A stretch of DNA of 64,000 nt from Mycolicibacter sp. MU0083 (lineage in GTDB: Bacteria; Actinomycetota; Actinomycetes; Mycobacteriales; Mycobacteriaceae). Numbering within the stretch: position 1 is the first letter of the stretch; the number at the start of each line of letters is the position of its first letter. The stretch spans positions 3,844,001 to 3,908,000 of the forward strand of contig NZ_OY726394.1 of NCBI RefSeq assembly GCF_963378075.1, in the 5' to 3' direction. This document shows, one piece after another, positions 29,439-37,849 of the stretch. The notes beneath the pieces are model-generated. The model made no database searches, was not told the DNA's origin, and was given only the letters and a program-made list of their open reading frames with translations. The position numbers and the translations under genes were made by a program.

Positions 29439-29501
29439 CCGGCCGTTTCTTGGCCGCGCGGGACGAGCGGCCCGCCCGCCGCACTGCCTAGCGTCAGCAT
29501 C

Positions 29502-30719
29502 ATGAACACCAATACGGCCAGTGCGATCTGGCAGGACAAGAAACGCCACCTGTGGCTGCTGGGCCTGGTGGTGCCCACCATGTTGTTTCTGATGCTGCCC
29601 CTGGTGTGGGCGATGAACCAGGCCGGCTGGCACCTCGCCTCCCAGATCCCGCTGTGGATCGGGCCGTTCCTGGTCTACCTGCTGCTGCCCACGGTGGACC
29701 TGTGGGTCGGCGCCGACGGGCAGAACCCGCCCGACGAGGTGATGGAAGCCCTGGAGAACGACAAGTACTACCGCTACGCCACCTACGCCTACATCCCGTT
29801 CCAGTACGCCAGCGCCGTGTTCGGCGCCTACCTGTTCACCGCATCCGATCTGAGCTGGCTCGGCTACGACGGTCCGCTGGGCTGGCTGGGCAAGATCGGG
29901 GTGGCGCTGACCACGGCGACGGTCGCCGGGGTCGGCATCAACACCGCCCACGAGCTGGGCCACAAGCGGGAGTCGGTGGAGCGCTGGCTGGCCAAGATCA
30001 CCCTGGCCCAGGTCTGCTACGGCCACTTCTACGTCGAGCACAACCGCGGCCACCACGTCCGCGTCGCCACCCCGGAAGACCCCGCGTCGGCGCGGTTCGG
30101 CGAATCGTTCTGGGAGTTCTTGCCGCGCAGCGTGATCGGCGGCATCCGGTCGGCATGGCACCTGGAGGCGCAGCGCATCCGCCGGACCGGCCGCAGCCCG
30201 TGGAACCCGCGCACCTGGGCGGACAACGACGTGCTCAACGCGCTGGCGATCTCGGTGCTGTTCTGGGGTGTGCTGCTGGCCGTGTTCGGCGTGGCACTGA
30301 TCCCCTATCTGCTGATCAACGCCCTCTACGGATCGTCGCTGCTGGAGTCGGTGAACTACCTGGAGCACTACGGGCTGGTGCGGCAGAAGCTGGACAGCGG
30401 CCGCTACGAGCGCTGCACGCCGCAGCACAGCTGGAACTCCGACCACATGGTCACCAACCTGTTCCTCTACCACCTGCAGCGGCACAGCGACCACCACGCC
30501 AACCCGACCCGGCGCTACCAGACGCTGCGCAGCTTCGACGACTCACCGAACCTGCCGGCCGGCTACGGCGCGCTGATCGGGGTGACCTACTTCCCGCCGG
30601 TGTGGCGGAAGCTGATGGACCACCGGGTCCTCGAGCACTACGCCGGTGACATCACCCGGGCCAACATCTCGCCGCGCCGCCGGGAGAAGATCCTGGCCCG
30701 CTACGGGGTGTCGGCCTGA
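29502..30719 (+). CDS. alkB: Alkane 1-monooxygenase AlkB
   Basis: 405-residue integral membrane di-iron hydroxylase that oxidises terminal methyl groups of medium to long alkanes. The histidine boxes are His150-xxx-His154 (AHELGHKR), His180-xxx-His184-His185 (EHNRGHH) and HSDHHAN near residue 328. The family signature NYLEHYGL is present, along with about six hydrophobic segments. First gene of a four-gene cassette whose members overlap by 1-4 bases; the first rubredoxin begins on the last base of the TGA stop. The cassette separates gatD from Rv3714c, which I recall as closely linked in M. tuberculosis. Confidence 0.97.
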   Translation: MNTNTASAIWQDKKRHLWLLGLVVPTMLFLMLPLVWAMNQAGWHLASQIPLWIGPFLVYLLLPTVDLWVGADGQNPPDEVMEALENDKYYRYATYAYIPFQYASAVFGAYLFTASDLSWLGYDGPLGWLGKIGVALTTATVAGVGINTAHELGHKRESVERWLAKITLAQVCYGHFYVEHNRGHHVRVATPEDPASARFGESFWEFLPRSVIGGIRSAWHLEAQRIRRTGRSPWNPRTWADNDVLNALAISVLFWGVLLAVFGVALIPYLLINALYGSSLLESVNYLEHYGLVRQKLDSGRYERCTPQHSWNSDHMVTNLFLYHLQRHSDHHANPTRRYQTLRSFDDSPNLPAGYGALIGVTYFPPVWRKLMDHRVLEHYAGDITRANISPRRREKILARYGVSA

Positions 30720-30892
30720 TGGCCGGCTACGGCTGCCCGGGCTGCGGCTACGTCTACGACGAGGCCGCCGGGGAACCCCGGGAGGGGTTCCCGCCCGGGA
30801 CGCCCTGGCAGCAGGTGCCCGACGACTGGACCTGCCCGGATTGTGCGGTACGCGAGAAGCTGGATTTCCAACCGACGGGAGAGAACCGATGA
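30719..30892 (+). CDS. rubA: Rubredoxin (AlkG1 type)
   Basis: 57 residues with the two iron-binding pairs Cys6-x-x-Cys9 (CPGCGYVYDEAAG) and Cys39-x-x-Cys42 (CPDCAVREKLDF). The CAVREK ending and the PREGFPPGTPW stretch match the first rubredoxin of actinobacterial alkB operons (AlkG1 type). That type is reported not to replace AlkG in electron transfer to AlkB. Starts in the alkB stop (TGATG) and overlaps the next rubredoxin by four bases. Confidence 0.93.
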   Translation: MAGYGCPGCGYVYDEAAGEPREGFPPGTPWQQVPDDWTCPDCAVREKLDFQPTGENR

Positions 30893-31071
30893 GCGACTAC
30901 AAACTGTTCCGGTGCCTGCAGTGCGGCTTCGAATACGACGAGGCGCTGGGCTGGCCGGAAGACGGCATCGCGCCCGGCACCCGCTGGGCCGAGATCCCCG
31001 AGGACTGGAGCTGCCCGGACTGCGGCGCGGCGAAGGCCGACTTCGAGATGGTGGAGGTGGCGCGGCCGTGA
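30889..31071 (+). CDS. rubB: Rubredoxin (AlkG2 type)
   Basis: 60 residues, iron ligands Cys9, Cys12, Cys42 and Cys45 (RCLQCGFEYDE and CPDCGAAKADF). The GWPEDGIAPGTRW and CGAAKADFEMVE stretches are typical of AlkG2-type rubredoxins, the active electron donors to AlkB. GGGAGAG ribosome site just upstream. The reductase gene starts inside its stop (GTGA). Confidence 0.94.
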   Translation: MSDYKLFRCLQCGFEYDEALGWPEDGIAPGTRWAEIPEDWSCPDCGAAKADFEMVEVARP

Positions 31072-32252
31072 GCGACGCCGGCACGGTGATCGTGGGCGGC
31101 GGACTGGCGGCGGTCCGCACCGCCGAACAACTGCGCCGCAACGGCTACACCGACCCGATCACCGTCGTCGGCGCCGAGGACCACCCGCCCTACGACCGGC
31201 CACCGCTGTCCAAGCAGATGCTGCGCGGCGAGGTCGACGACGTGGCCTTGAAACCGACGGCGTTCTACGACGACAACGCCATCACGTTGCGGCTGGGGGC
31301 GGCGGCCTGGGCCGTCGACGTCGACGCGCACACCGTGGCGTTGGCCGACGGCGAGACGCTCGGCTACGACCGGCTGGTGATCGCCACCGGCCTGGTGCCG
31401 CAACGCATCCCGTCGTTGGGCGAGGTGGACGGCATCTGTGTGCTGCGGTCGCTCGACGACTGTGTGGCATTGCGCGGGCGGGCCGCCGCGGCGCGTCGCG
31501 CCGTGGTGATCGGTGCGGGGTTCATCGGCTGTGAGGTCGCCGCCGCACTGCGCAGCCGGGGGTTGGCGGTGGTACTGGTGGAGTCGCAGGCCGCGCCGCT
31601 GGCCGGGGTGCTCGGTGCGCAGGCCGGGGCGTTGATCGCCCGACTGCACCGCGACGAGGGCGTCGACGTGCGCACCGGGGTGCAGGTGGCCTCGGTTACC
31701 GGCGACGATCACGTCGAGGCGGTGACGCTGTCGGACGGCTCGGTGCTGGCGGCCGACCTGGTGGTGGTCGGTGTCGGGTCGCGTCCGGCCACCGAATGGC
31801 TGACCGGCAGCGGTATCGACGTGGCCGACGGCGTGGTCTGCGATGCGGTCGGACGGACCGGCGCCGCGGATGTGTGGGCGATCGGTGATGTGGCGTCGTG
31901 GCGCGATGCCGCCGGCGCGCAGGTCCGCGTCGAGCATTGGAGCAATGTCGCCGAGCAGGCCCGGATCATGGTGGCGGCGATGCTGGGGTCGGCGCCGGTC
32001 GCGGCCGGGGTGCCCTACTTCTGGAGCGACCAGTACGACGTCAAGATCCAATGCCTGGGGCATCCGCGCGCCGGGGACACCGTGCACCTGGTCGAGGACT
32101 ACGACGTGGCGAGCCGCCGGTTCCTGGCCTATTACGAGCGCGACGGGAGGCTGGCGGCGGTGGTGGGTGCCGGTGTGCCGGAGAAGATCCGCGCCGCCCG
32201 CGCCCTGATCGCCGGTGGGGTGGCGATCACCGACGTGCTGCAACCGGTTTAG
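31068..32252 (+). CDS. Rubredoxin reductase (FAD/NADH)
   Basis: 394 residues, a pyridine nucleotide-disulfide-type flavoprotein passing electrons from NAD(P)H to rubredoxin. FAD motif VIVGGGLAAVRTAEQL at the N-terminus, NAD motif VVIGAGFIGCEVAAAL mid-protein, and the second FAD motif ADVWAIGDVA. The C-terminal domain resembles the reductase-associated Reductase_C domain (WSDQYDVKIQCLG). The GTG start shares bases with the rubredoxin stop. It ends four bases into the convergent Rv3714c-like gene. Confidence 0.94.
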   Translation: MSDAGTVIVGGGLAAVRTAEQLRRNGYTDPITVVGAEDHPPYDRPPLSKQMLRGEVDDVALKPTAFYDDNAITLRLGAAAWAVDVDAHTVALADGETLGYDRLVIATGLVPQRIPSLGEVDGICVLRSLDDCVALRGRAAAARRAVVIGAGFIGCEVAAALRSRGLAVVLVESQAAPLAGVLGAQAGALIARLHRDEGVDVRTGVQVASVTGDDHVEAVTLSDGSVLAADLVVVGVGSRPATEWLTGSGIDVADGVVCDAVGRTGAADVWAIGDVASWRDAAGAQVRVEHWSNVAEQARIMVAAMLGSAPVAAGVPYFWSDQYDVKIQCLGHPRAGDTVHLVEDYDVASRRFLAYYERDGRLAAVVGAGVPEKIRAARALIAGGVAITDVLQPV

Positions 32253-33130
32253 TTTCTCCCCGGCCGCCAGCCACGGGACCGTAGCGCCGCGGTTACCCGC
32301 GCGATCACCTCGGCGGGATCGTCTTCGTTGATGACGCGGATGTTGTTCCGGCCCAAAGCTTCCAACTTGCGTTGGCGCTTGTGGTCCCTGACGTATTGCA
32401 GGCGGTCCTTGCGGTGTTGATCGCCGTCGTACTCCGCGGACACCAGGTACTCCTCCCATCCCTCCCCCGCAAGCGGGCGGTACCCCCAGTCCAGGAAGGC
32501 GAACGGCCGGTAGCCGCGGTCGCAGACCGGGATCTGGGTGGTGGGGATCGGGAGACCGGCGTCGATCAGCAGCAGTCGCAGCCCGGTCTCCTTCGGAGAG
32601 GCCGCCCCGGCGTCGATGAGCGGCAGCACGCTGCGCAGCCGGCGCAGGCCACGGGCACCTTTGTGGTGCTCGGCGATCAGCAACACGTCCTCGGCGCGCA
32701 ACGAACGGGCGCGGGCCAGCGCGTCGAGCCGAGCCAGCGCGTCGCCGCGGGGCAGCAACCGGCCCAGATCGTAGGCGGTGCGCGCCGGGGTGGTGACCGG
32801 GATCCGGCCCGCCTGGGTGATCTCGTCGTCGCGCAGGGTTTCGTCGTGCACGATCAGGCCGGGCTGCTTCCGCATGGTGCCGTCGATGAGGTCGATGTCG
32901 ATGTCGTCGTCGACCCACTCCGCGTAGTGCAGGCCGGACGCCGCGACTCCGGCGATCACCCCAGTTCGCCCGGAAGCCAGCCAAGCGGCCGTCGCCCGAT
33001 CACGGAGGGTGGGGGTGGAGTGCTTCGGCAGATAGATCCCGCGGTACAGCGGGCGGTACCACCGTTTGAGTTCGTGGCGGGTCACCCGGCCGGCGGCTAT
33101 CGCCGCGCCGGCTACGAAGACCCCTTCCAT
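32249..33130 (-). CDS. Rv3714c-like protein: AbiEi-like wing plus Vsr/DUF559-like nuclease fold
   Basis: 293 residues. The N-terminus (VTRHELKRWYRPLYRGIYLP) resembles the winged-helix of AbiEi-type antitoxin proteins. The C-terminal part (SAEYDGDQHRKDRLQYVRDHKRQRKLEALG) resembles the DUF559/Vsr endonuclease-like fold, with an acidic residue, a second Asp and a His/Arg cluster that could form a metal site. The family is common as single genes in actinobacteria and its function is not established. No toxin partner is adjacent. Its 3' end overlaps the rubredoxin reductase by four bases. Confidence 0.82.
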   Translation of the reverse strand: MEGVFVAGAAIAAGRVTRHELKRWYRPLYRGIYLPKHSTPTLRDRATAAWLASGRTGVIAGVAASGLHYAEWVDDDIDIDLIDGTMRKQPGLIVHDETLRDDEITQAGRIPVTTPARTAYDLGRLLPRGDALARLDALARARSLRAEDVLLIAEHHKGARGLRRLRSVLPLIDAGAASPKETGLRLLLIDAGLPIPTTQIPVCDRGYRPFAFLDWGYRPLAGEGWEEYLVSAEYDGDQHRKDRLQYVRDHKRQRKLEALGRNNIRVINEDDPAEVIARVTAALRSRGWRPGRN

Positions 33131-33190
33131 AGCGGCAGAGTGCCAGCCGACACCGACATCGCGTTCTCCCCTTCCCTCCCCTTCGCCGAG

Positions 33191-33239
33191 ACCGACGTTT
33201 TGCAGAGAAAGTGCGAGAAGGGTCCTGCAAAACGTCGGT
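33191..33239. repeat. Perfect 15-bp intergenic hairpin, CTCGCACTTT loop (minus strand)
   Basis: ACCGACGTTTTGCAG (33191-33205) and its exact complement CTGCAAAACGTCGGT (33225-33239) flank a 19-base loop. Read on the minus strand, the loop contains CTCGCACTTT. It lies 51 bases past the recR stop and 61 bases before the next gene. No U tract follows in either direction. It may end recR transcription, but the loop match to other hairpins here suggests a repeat family. Confidence 0.8.
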
Positions 33240-33289
33240 TTCGCGGGGAGAGAGGCCGGCGGGTGCGCCCCGCGGGCGGGGGATCCGGC

Positions 33290-33901
33290 TCAGGCCATCG
33301 CGCGGCGGCCGGTGAAGGCCCGCCCCAAGGTCAGCTCGTCGGCGAACTCCAGGTCGCCGCCCATCGGCAACCCGGACGCCAGGCGCGTCACGCTCAGCCC
33401 GGGGATGTCCCGCAGCATCCGCACCAGGTAGGTGGCGGTGGCCTCGCCCTCGGTGTTGGGGTCGGTGGCGATGATCACCTCGCTGACGTCCACCCCGTCG
33501 ATGCGCTCCCCGACCCGGTTGAGCAGTTCACGGACCCGCAACTGGTCCGGGCCGATCCCCGATAGCGGATCCAGCGCCCCGCCCAGTACGTGGTAGCGGC
33601 CGCGGAACTCCCGGGTGCGCTCGATGGCCGCGACGTCCTTGGGTTCCTCGACGACGCAGATCTGGGCGACGTCGCGGCGCGCGTCCGAGCAGATCCGGCA
33701 GCGCTCGGCATCGGAGACGTTGCCGCAGACCTCGCAGAACCGCACCCCGTCACGGACTTTGGTCAACACCGCGGTGAGCCGATCGATCTCCGGCGGTTCC
33801 ACCGACAACAGGTGGAACGCGATCCGCTGGGCGCTCTTGGGCCCGATGCCGGGCAGCTTGCCCAGCTCGTCGATCAGGTCCTGAACCGGGCCTTCAAACA
33901 A
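33290..33901 (-). CDS. recR: Recombination mediator RecR
   Basis: 203 residues, the same length as M. tuberculosis RecR. Works with RecO/RecF in gap repair by RecA loading. Helix-hairpin-helix KLPGIGPKSAQRIA near the N-terminus, four-Cys zinc finger (CEVCGNVSDAERCRIC), Toprim domain with VVEEPKD and IIATDPNTEGEATA. The start is inferred as TTG at 33901 (read as Met-Phe-Glu-Gly-Pro), since the conserved family start falls exactly there and no ATG is available. It lies ten bases after ybaB, forming the usual ybaB-recR pair. Confidence 0.95.
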   Translation of the reverse strand: MFEGPVQDLIDELGKLPGIGPKSAQRIAFHLLSVEPPEIDRLTAVLTKVRDGVRFCEVCGNVSDAERCRICSDARRDVAQICVVEEPKDVAAIERTREFRGRYHVLGGALDPLSGIGPDQLRVRELLNRVGERIDGVDVSEVIIATDPNTEGEATATYLVRMLRDIPGLSVTRLASGLPMGGDLEFADELTLGRAFTGRRAMA

Positions 33902-33911
33902 GGGGGAACAC

Positions 33912-34247
33912 CTAGGCCCCCGGCATGCCGAGTGCGCCGCCCATGCCGCCGGCCAGCGGAGACAGCCGCTCCTGGGCCAGTTTGTGCGCCTTCTTCGAGG
34001 CGTCGGCGAGCGCGCCCACCAGCAGATCCTGCAGCGTCTCGATGTCCTCGGGGTAGACGACCTTGGGGTCGATCTGCACGGCGAGCACCTCACCGCTGCC
34101 GTTGGCGGTGACCTTGACCAGCCCGTTGCCGGCTTCGCCGTGCACCTCGGTGACCGCCAACTCCTGCTGCGCGGCCAGCAGTCGCTGCTGCATCTGCTGG
34201 GCCTGAGCCAGCAGCGCCGACATGTCGGGCGGGCCTCCTGGTTGCAT
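33912..34247 (-). CDS. YbaB/EbfC nucleoid-associated protein
   Basis: 111 residues. N-terminal coiled coil (LLAQAQQMQQRLLAAQQELA), central GEAGNGLVKVTANGSGEVLAVQIDP typical of YbaB/EbfC DNA-binding dimers, and a Gly/Met-rich tail. Precedes recR on the same strand, as in most bacteria. Binds DNA nonspecifically; exact role in mycobacteria is not defined. ATG start with an AGGGGAG site upstream. Confidence 0.94.
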   Translation of the reverse strand: MQPGGPPDMSALLAQAQQMQQRLLAAQQELAVTEVHGEAGNGLVKVTANGSGEVLAVQIDPKVVYPEDIETLQDLLVGALADASKKAHKLAQERLSPLAGGMGGALGMPGA

Positions 34248-34366
34248 GACACTCCCCTTGCATCGTCGTTCGCGAGGTCTCGACCGGGTTGCGGCTTGAT
34301 TTCAGCTGGGCAGACCCCGCGCGTGTGAGAAACCCAGCGTAGTCGGCATCGGCCTACCGTGGCGGC

Positions 34367-35131
34367 GTGCGCCTACCAGTTCTCTCGCGTGTCGGTATCG
34401 CGGTCACCGCAGGCCTGCTGGCGGCGGCCGCGGTCCCGAGCGCCCCGCTGTCCTCGGCCGCCCCGAACAACATCGCCGGGATGATCGTGTTCCTCGACCC
34501 CGGCCACAGCGGCGCCGGCGACCCCGCCGCGCTGAACCGCCAGGTGCCCAATGGCCGCGGCGGCACCAAGAACTGCCAGACCACCGGCACCGCGACCAAC
34601 TCCGGCTACCCCGAGCACAGCTTCGCCTGGGACACCACGCTGCGACTCCGTCAGGCCCTGACCGCGATGGGTGTGCGCACCGCGATGTCCCGCGGCGACG
34701 ACAACGGGCCGGCACCGTGCATCGACGCCCGTGCCGCGGCGGCCAACGCGCTGCATCCCAGCGCCATCGTGTCCATCCACGCCGACGGCGGGCCTGCCGG
34801 CGGCCGCGGATTCCACGTCAACTACTCGGCGCCGCCGCTGAACCCGGCCCAGGAGGGGCCGGCCGTACGGCTCGCCCAGGTCATGCGCAGCCAGTTGCAG
34901 GCCTCGGGGATTCCACCGGCGAACTACATCGGCACCGACGGCCTCAAGGGCCGGGCCGACCTGGCCGGGCTGAACCTGGCCGAGTACCCGTCGGTGCTGG
35001 TCGAGTTGGGCAACATGAAGAATCCGACCGACGCGGCCCTGATGGAGAGCCCGGCGGGCCGGCAGCGCTACGCCGAGGCGATGGCCCGCGGGGTCGCCGG
35101 CTTCTTGAGCAGTCAGGCGCAACTGCCCTGA
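34367..35131 (+). CDS. ami1: N-acetylmuramoyl-L-alanine amidase (Rv3717-like)
   Basis: 254 residues with a signal peptide (about 1-32). Zinc amidase of the Amidase_3 family that removes peptides from peptidoglycan glycan strands. Zinc ligands are His47 (DPGHSG), Glu83 (YPEHSF) and His138 (SIHADGG); the catalytic Glu213 sits in VLVELGNMKN. Cys70 and Cys118 can form the known disulfide. No separate cell-wall-binding domain, as for Rv3717. GTG start; divergent from ybaB with 119 bases between. A close paralogue lies at 56745-57485. Confidence 0.95.
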   Translation: MRLPVLSRVGIAVTAGLLAAAAVPSAPLSSAAPNNIAGMIVFLDPGHSGAGDPAALNRQVPNGRGGTKNCQTTGTATNSGYPEHSFAWDTTLRLRQALTAMGVRTAMSRGDDNGPAPCIDARAAAANALHPSAIVSIHADGGPAGGRGFHVNYSAPPLNPAQEGPAVRLAQVMRSQLQASGIPPANYIGTDGLKGRADLAGLNLAEYPSVLVELGNMKNPTDAALMESPAGRQRYAEAMARGVAGFLSSQAQLP

Positions 35132-35171
35132 CCCGACCGGGTGCGCGCCCGGTGATCCGCGGCTAGCGTGG

Positions 35172-36557
35172 ATGGTGATGTCTGTTCGGCCGGCCGAAAC
35201 ACCGACATCCCACGCGCGGGGGGTGCAGCTTCTGCTGGATAGCTACCGCAACATCCCCGACGGCGAGTCGGTCCGGCTGGCCAAACCCACCACCAACCTG
35301 TTCCGGGCGCGCGCCAGACGCCGGGCGCCGGGACTGGACACCTCGGGGCTGGCCGACGTCATCGCGGTGCACCCGGAGACACGCACCGCCGACGTCGGCG
35401 GGATGTGCAGCTATGAGGACCTGGTCGCCGCCACCCTGCCGTTCGGGTTGGCGCCGTTGGTGGTCCCGCAGCTGAAGACGATCACCGTCGGGGGTGCGGT
35501 CAGCGGCCTGGGAATCGAGTCGGCGTCGTTCCGCAACGGGCTTCCGCACGAGTCGGTGCTGCAGATGGAGGTGCTGACCGGTGCCGGTGAGCTGCTGACG
35601 GTATCCCGGGACAAACACCGCGACCTGTTTCAGGCGTTTCCGAATTCGTATGGCACGTTGGGGTATTCGACGCGACTGCAGATCGAGCTGGAGCCGGTCA
35701 AGCCGTTCGTCGCATTGCGGCACATCCGGTTCGATTCGCTGTCGGAGCTGGTGTCGGCGATGGACCGCATCATCGACACCGGCGGGTTCGACGGGGTCGC
35801 GGTGGACTACCTCGACGGGGTGGTGTTCAGCCCCGCGGAGAGCTACCTGTGTCTGGGGATCCAGACCGATGTCCCCGGCGCGGTCAGCGACTACACCGGC
35901 CAGCGGATCTACTACCGGTCGATCCGGCATCCGGAAGGCGTCAAGGACGACCGGTTGACCGTCGCCGACTACCTGTGGCGTTGGGACACCGACTGGTTCT
36001 GGTGTTCGCGGGCGTTCGGGGTCCAGCGGCCGCTGGTGCGGCGTTGGTGGCCGCGGCGGTACCGGCGCAGCAGCGTCTACGCGAAACTGGTTGCCTACGA
36101 CCAGCGTTTCGGCATCGCCGACCGGATCGAGAAGCGTCACCACCGCCCGCCGCGGGAACGGGTCGTCCAGGACGTCGAGGTGCCGTTGGGGCGCTGCGTG
36201 GAGTTCCTGGACTGGTTCTTCGCCCACGTGCCGATCCAGCCGGTGTGGCTGTGCCCGTTGCGACTGCGCGCCGACGAGCAGTGGCCGCTGTACCCGATCC
36301 GGCCCAACCGCACCTACGTCAACATCGGGTTCTGGTCGTCGGTCCCGGCCGGTGCCACCGAGGGCGCCACCAATCGGCTGATCGAGGCGAAGGTCGGCGA
36401 ACTCGACGGCCACAAGTCGCTGTACTCCGACTCCTACTACACCCCGGCGGAGTTCGACGAACTCTACGGCGGCGCGGCCTACCGGGCGGTCAAGGAGATC
36501 TACGACCCCGATGCGCGGCTGCTGGACCTCTACGACAAGGCGGTGCGGCGGCGATGA
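35172..36557 (+). CDS. FAD-binding oxidoreductase of branched fatty-acid synthesis (Rv3719-like)
   Basis: 461 residues with a PCMH-type FAD-binding domain: residues ~60-200 include VIAVHPETRTADVGGMCSYEDL and VVPQLKTITVGGAVSGLGIES. It resembles the oxidoreductase partner (BfaA/TmsA type) of a SAM-dependent fatty-acid methyltransferase. In tuberculostearic acid synthesis the pair methylates oleate and reduces the methylene intermediate. The gene overlaps the methyltransferase start by four bases (ATGA). Possible starts are ATG 35172 or ATG 35178. The M. tuberculosis paralogue pair Rv0447c/Rv0449c is the characterised one, so the exact product here is inferred. Confidence 0.85.
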   Translation: MVMSVRPAETPTSHARGVQLLLDSYRNIPDGESVRLAKPTTNLFRARARRRAPGLDTSGLADVIAVHPETRTADVGGMCSYEDLVAATLPFGLAPLVVPQLKTITVGGAVSGLGIESASFRNGLPHESVLQMEVLTGAGELLTVSRDKHRDLFQAFPNSYGTLGYSTRLQIELEPVKPFVALRHIRFDSLSELVSAMDRIIDTGGFDGVAVDYLDGVVFSPAESYLCLGIQTDVPGAVSDYTGQRIYYRSIRHPEGVKDDRLTVADYLWRWDTDWFWCSRAFGVQRPLVRRWWPRRYRRSSVYAKLVAYDQRFGIADRIEKRHHRPPRERVVQDVEVPLGRCVEFLDWFFAHVPIQPVWLCPLRLRADEQWPLYPIRPNRTYVNIGFWSSVPAGATEGATNRLIEAKVGELDGHKSLYSDSYYTPAEFDELYGGAAYRAVKEIYDPDARLLDLYDKAVRRR

Positions 36558-37849
36558 CGACGGCCGGCCGACTCAGCCTGGCCCAGGTGCTGCAGACCCT
36601 GGCGACCGACGGCCGGCTGCCGCTGCGGTTCACCGCCTACGACGGATCCACCGCCGGGCCCGAGGACGCGCCGCTGGGGCTGGATCTGCTGACCCCGCGG
36701 GGCACCACCTACCTGGCCACCGCACCGGGCGACCTGGGGATGGCCCGCGCCTACGTCGCCGGGGACCTGGGGGTGCACGGCGTTCACCCGGGCGACCCCT
36801 ACCTGCTGCTCAAGTCGCTCGCCGACGAGCTGCACTTCAAGCGGCCCTCCCCGCGGGTGCTGGCCTCGATCGTGCGCTCGATCGGGGTGGAGCATCTGGT
36901 GCCGGTCGCGCCGCCGCCGCAGGAGCACCTGCCCCGCTGGCGACGCATCGCGGAAGGACTGCGGCACAGCAGATCTCGGGATGCCGATGCGATCCACCAT
37001 CACTACGACGTGTCCAACGACTTCTACACGTGCGTGCTGGGCCCGTCGATGACCTACACCTGCGCGGTCTACCCGGATCCGGGCGCGACGCTTGAGCAGG
37101 CCCAGGAGAACAAGTACCGGCTGATCTTCGAGAAACTGCGCCTGTCCCCCGGCGATCGCCTGCTGGACGTGGGCTGCGGCTGGGGTGGCATGGTGCGTTA
37201 CGCCGCCCGCCACGGGGTGCATGCGATCGGTGCGACGCTCTCGGCCGAGCAGGCCCGTTGGGCGCAGCGCGCCATCGACGACGAGGGGTTGTCCGACCGT
37301 GCCGAGGTGCGGCACTGCGACTACCGCGACGTGCCCGAGTCGGGGTTCGACGCGGTCTCCTCGATCGGGATGACCGAGCACGTCGGTGTCGCGAACTACC
37401 CCGGCTACTTCGGGTTCCTGAAGTCGCGGCTGCGCCCCGGCGGACTGCTGCTGAATCACTGCATCACCCGCGCCGACAACCGATCCGGCCCCAAGGCAGG
37501 GGATTTCATCGACCGCTACGTGTTCCCCGACGGGGAGTTGGCCGGCTCGGGCCGCATCATCAGCGAGATCCAGGACGCCGGCCTGGAGGTGCTGCACACC
37601 GAGAATCTGCGCGGCCACTACGCGCTGACGCTGCGGGATTGGTGCGCCAACCTGGTGGCGCACTGGGACGAAGCGGTCGCCGAGGTCGGTGTGGCCACCG
37701 CGAAGGTGTGGGGCCTGTATCTGGCGGGGTCGCGGTTGGGCTTCGAGCACAACGTGATTCAGCTGCACCATATGCTGGCGGCCAACGGTGGCGACGTCGG
37801 CGGGACGGCCGGGGCCGGGATGCCGTTGCGGCCGTGGTGGCGGCCTTAG
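36554..37849 (+). CDS. Cyclopropane/branched fatty-acid methyltransferase 1 (Rv3720-like)
   Basis: 431 residues, CFA-synthase (Mycolic_acid_cyclopropane synthase) family. SAM motif LLDVGCGWGGMVRYAARHG at about residues 205-223, preceded by HHHYDVSNDFYTCVLGPSMTYTCA and AQENKYRLIFEKL. An N-terminal extension of about 130 residues (AYDGS, GDLGVHGVHPGDPY) matches the UfaA1/BfaB-type enzymes. Coupled to the FAD oxidoreductase. Its stop overlaps that of the convergent flavin monooxygenase. Very similar to the gene at 39143-40459. Confidence 0.92.
   Translation: MTTAGRLSLAQVLQTLATDGRLPLRFTAYDGSTAGPEDAPLGLDLLTPRGTTYLATAPGDLGMARAYVAGDLGVHGVHPGDPYLLLKSLADELHFKRPSPRVLASIVRSIGVEHLVPVAPPPQEHLPRWRRIAEGLRHSRSRDADAIHHHYDVSNDFYTCVLGPSMTYTCAVYPDPGATLEQAQENKYRLIFEKLRLSPGDRLLDVGCGWGGMVRYAARHGVHAIGATLSAEQARWAQRAIDDEGLSDRAEVRHCDYRDVPESGFDAVSSIGMTEHVGVANYPGYFGFLKSRLRPGGLLLNHCITRADNRSGPKAGDFIDRYVFPDGELAGSGRIISEIQDAGLEVLHTENLRGHYALTLRDWCANLVAHWDEAVAEVGVATAKVWGLYLAGSRLGFEHNVIQLHHMLAANGGDVGGTAGAGMPLRPWWRP

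Noticed and set aside
32249..33130. AbiE-type toxin-antitoxin system
   Set aside because: Only the AbiEi-like winged-helix resemblance is present; no AbiEii nucleotidyltransferase gene is adjacent, and the C-terminal half looks nuclease-like.
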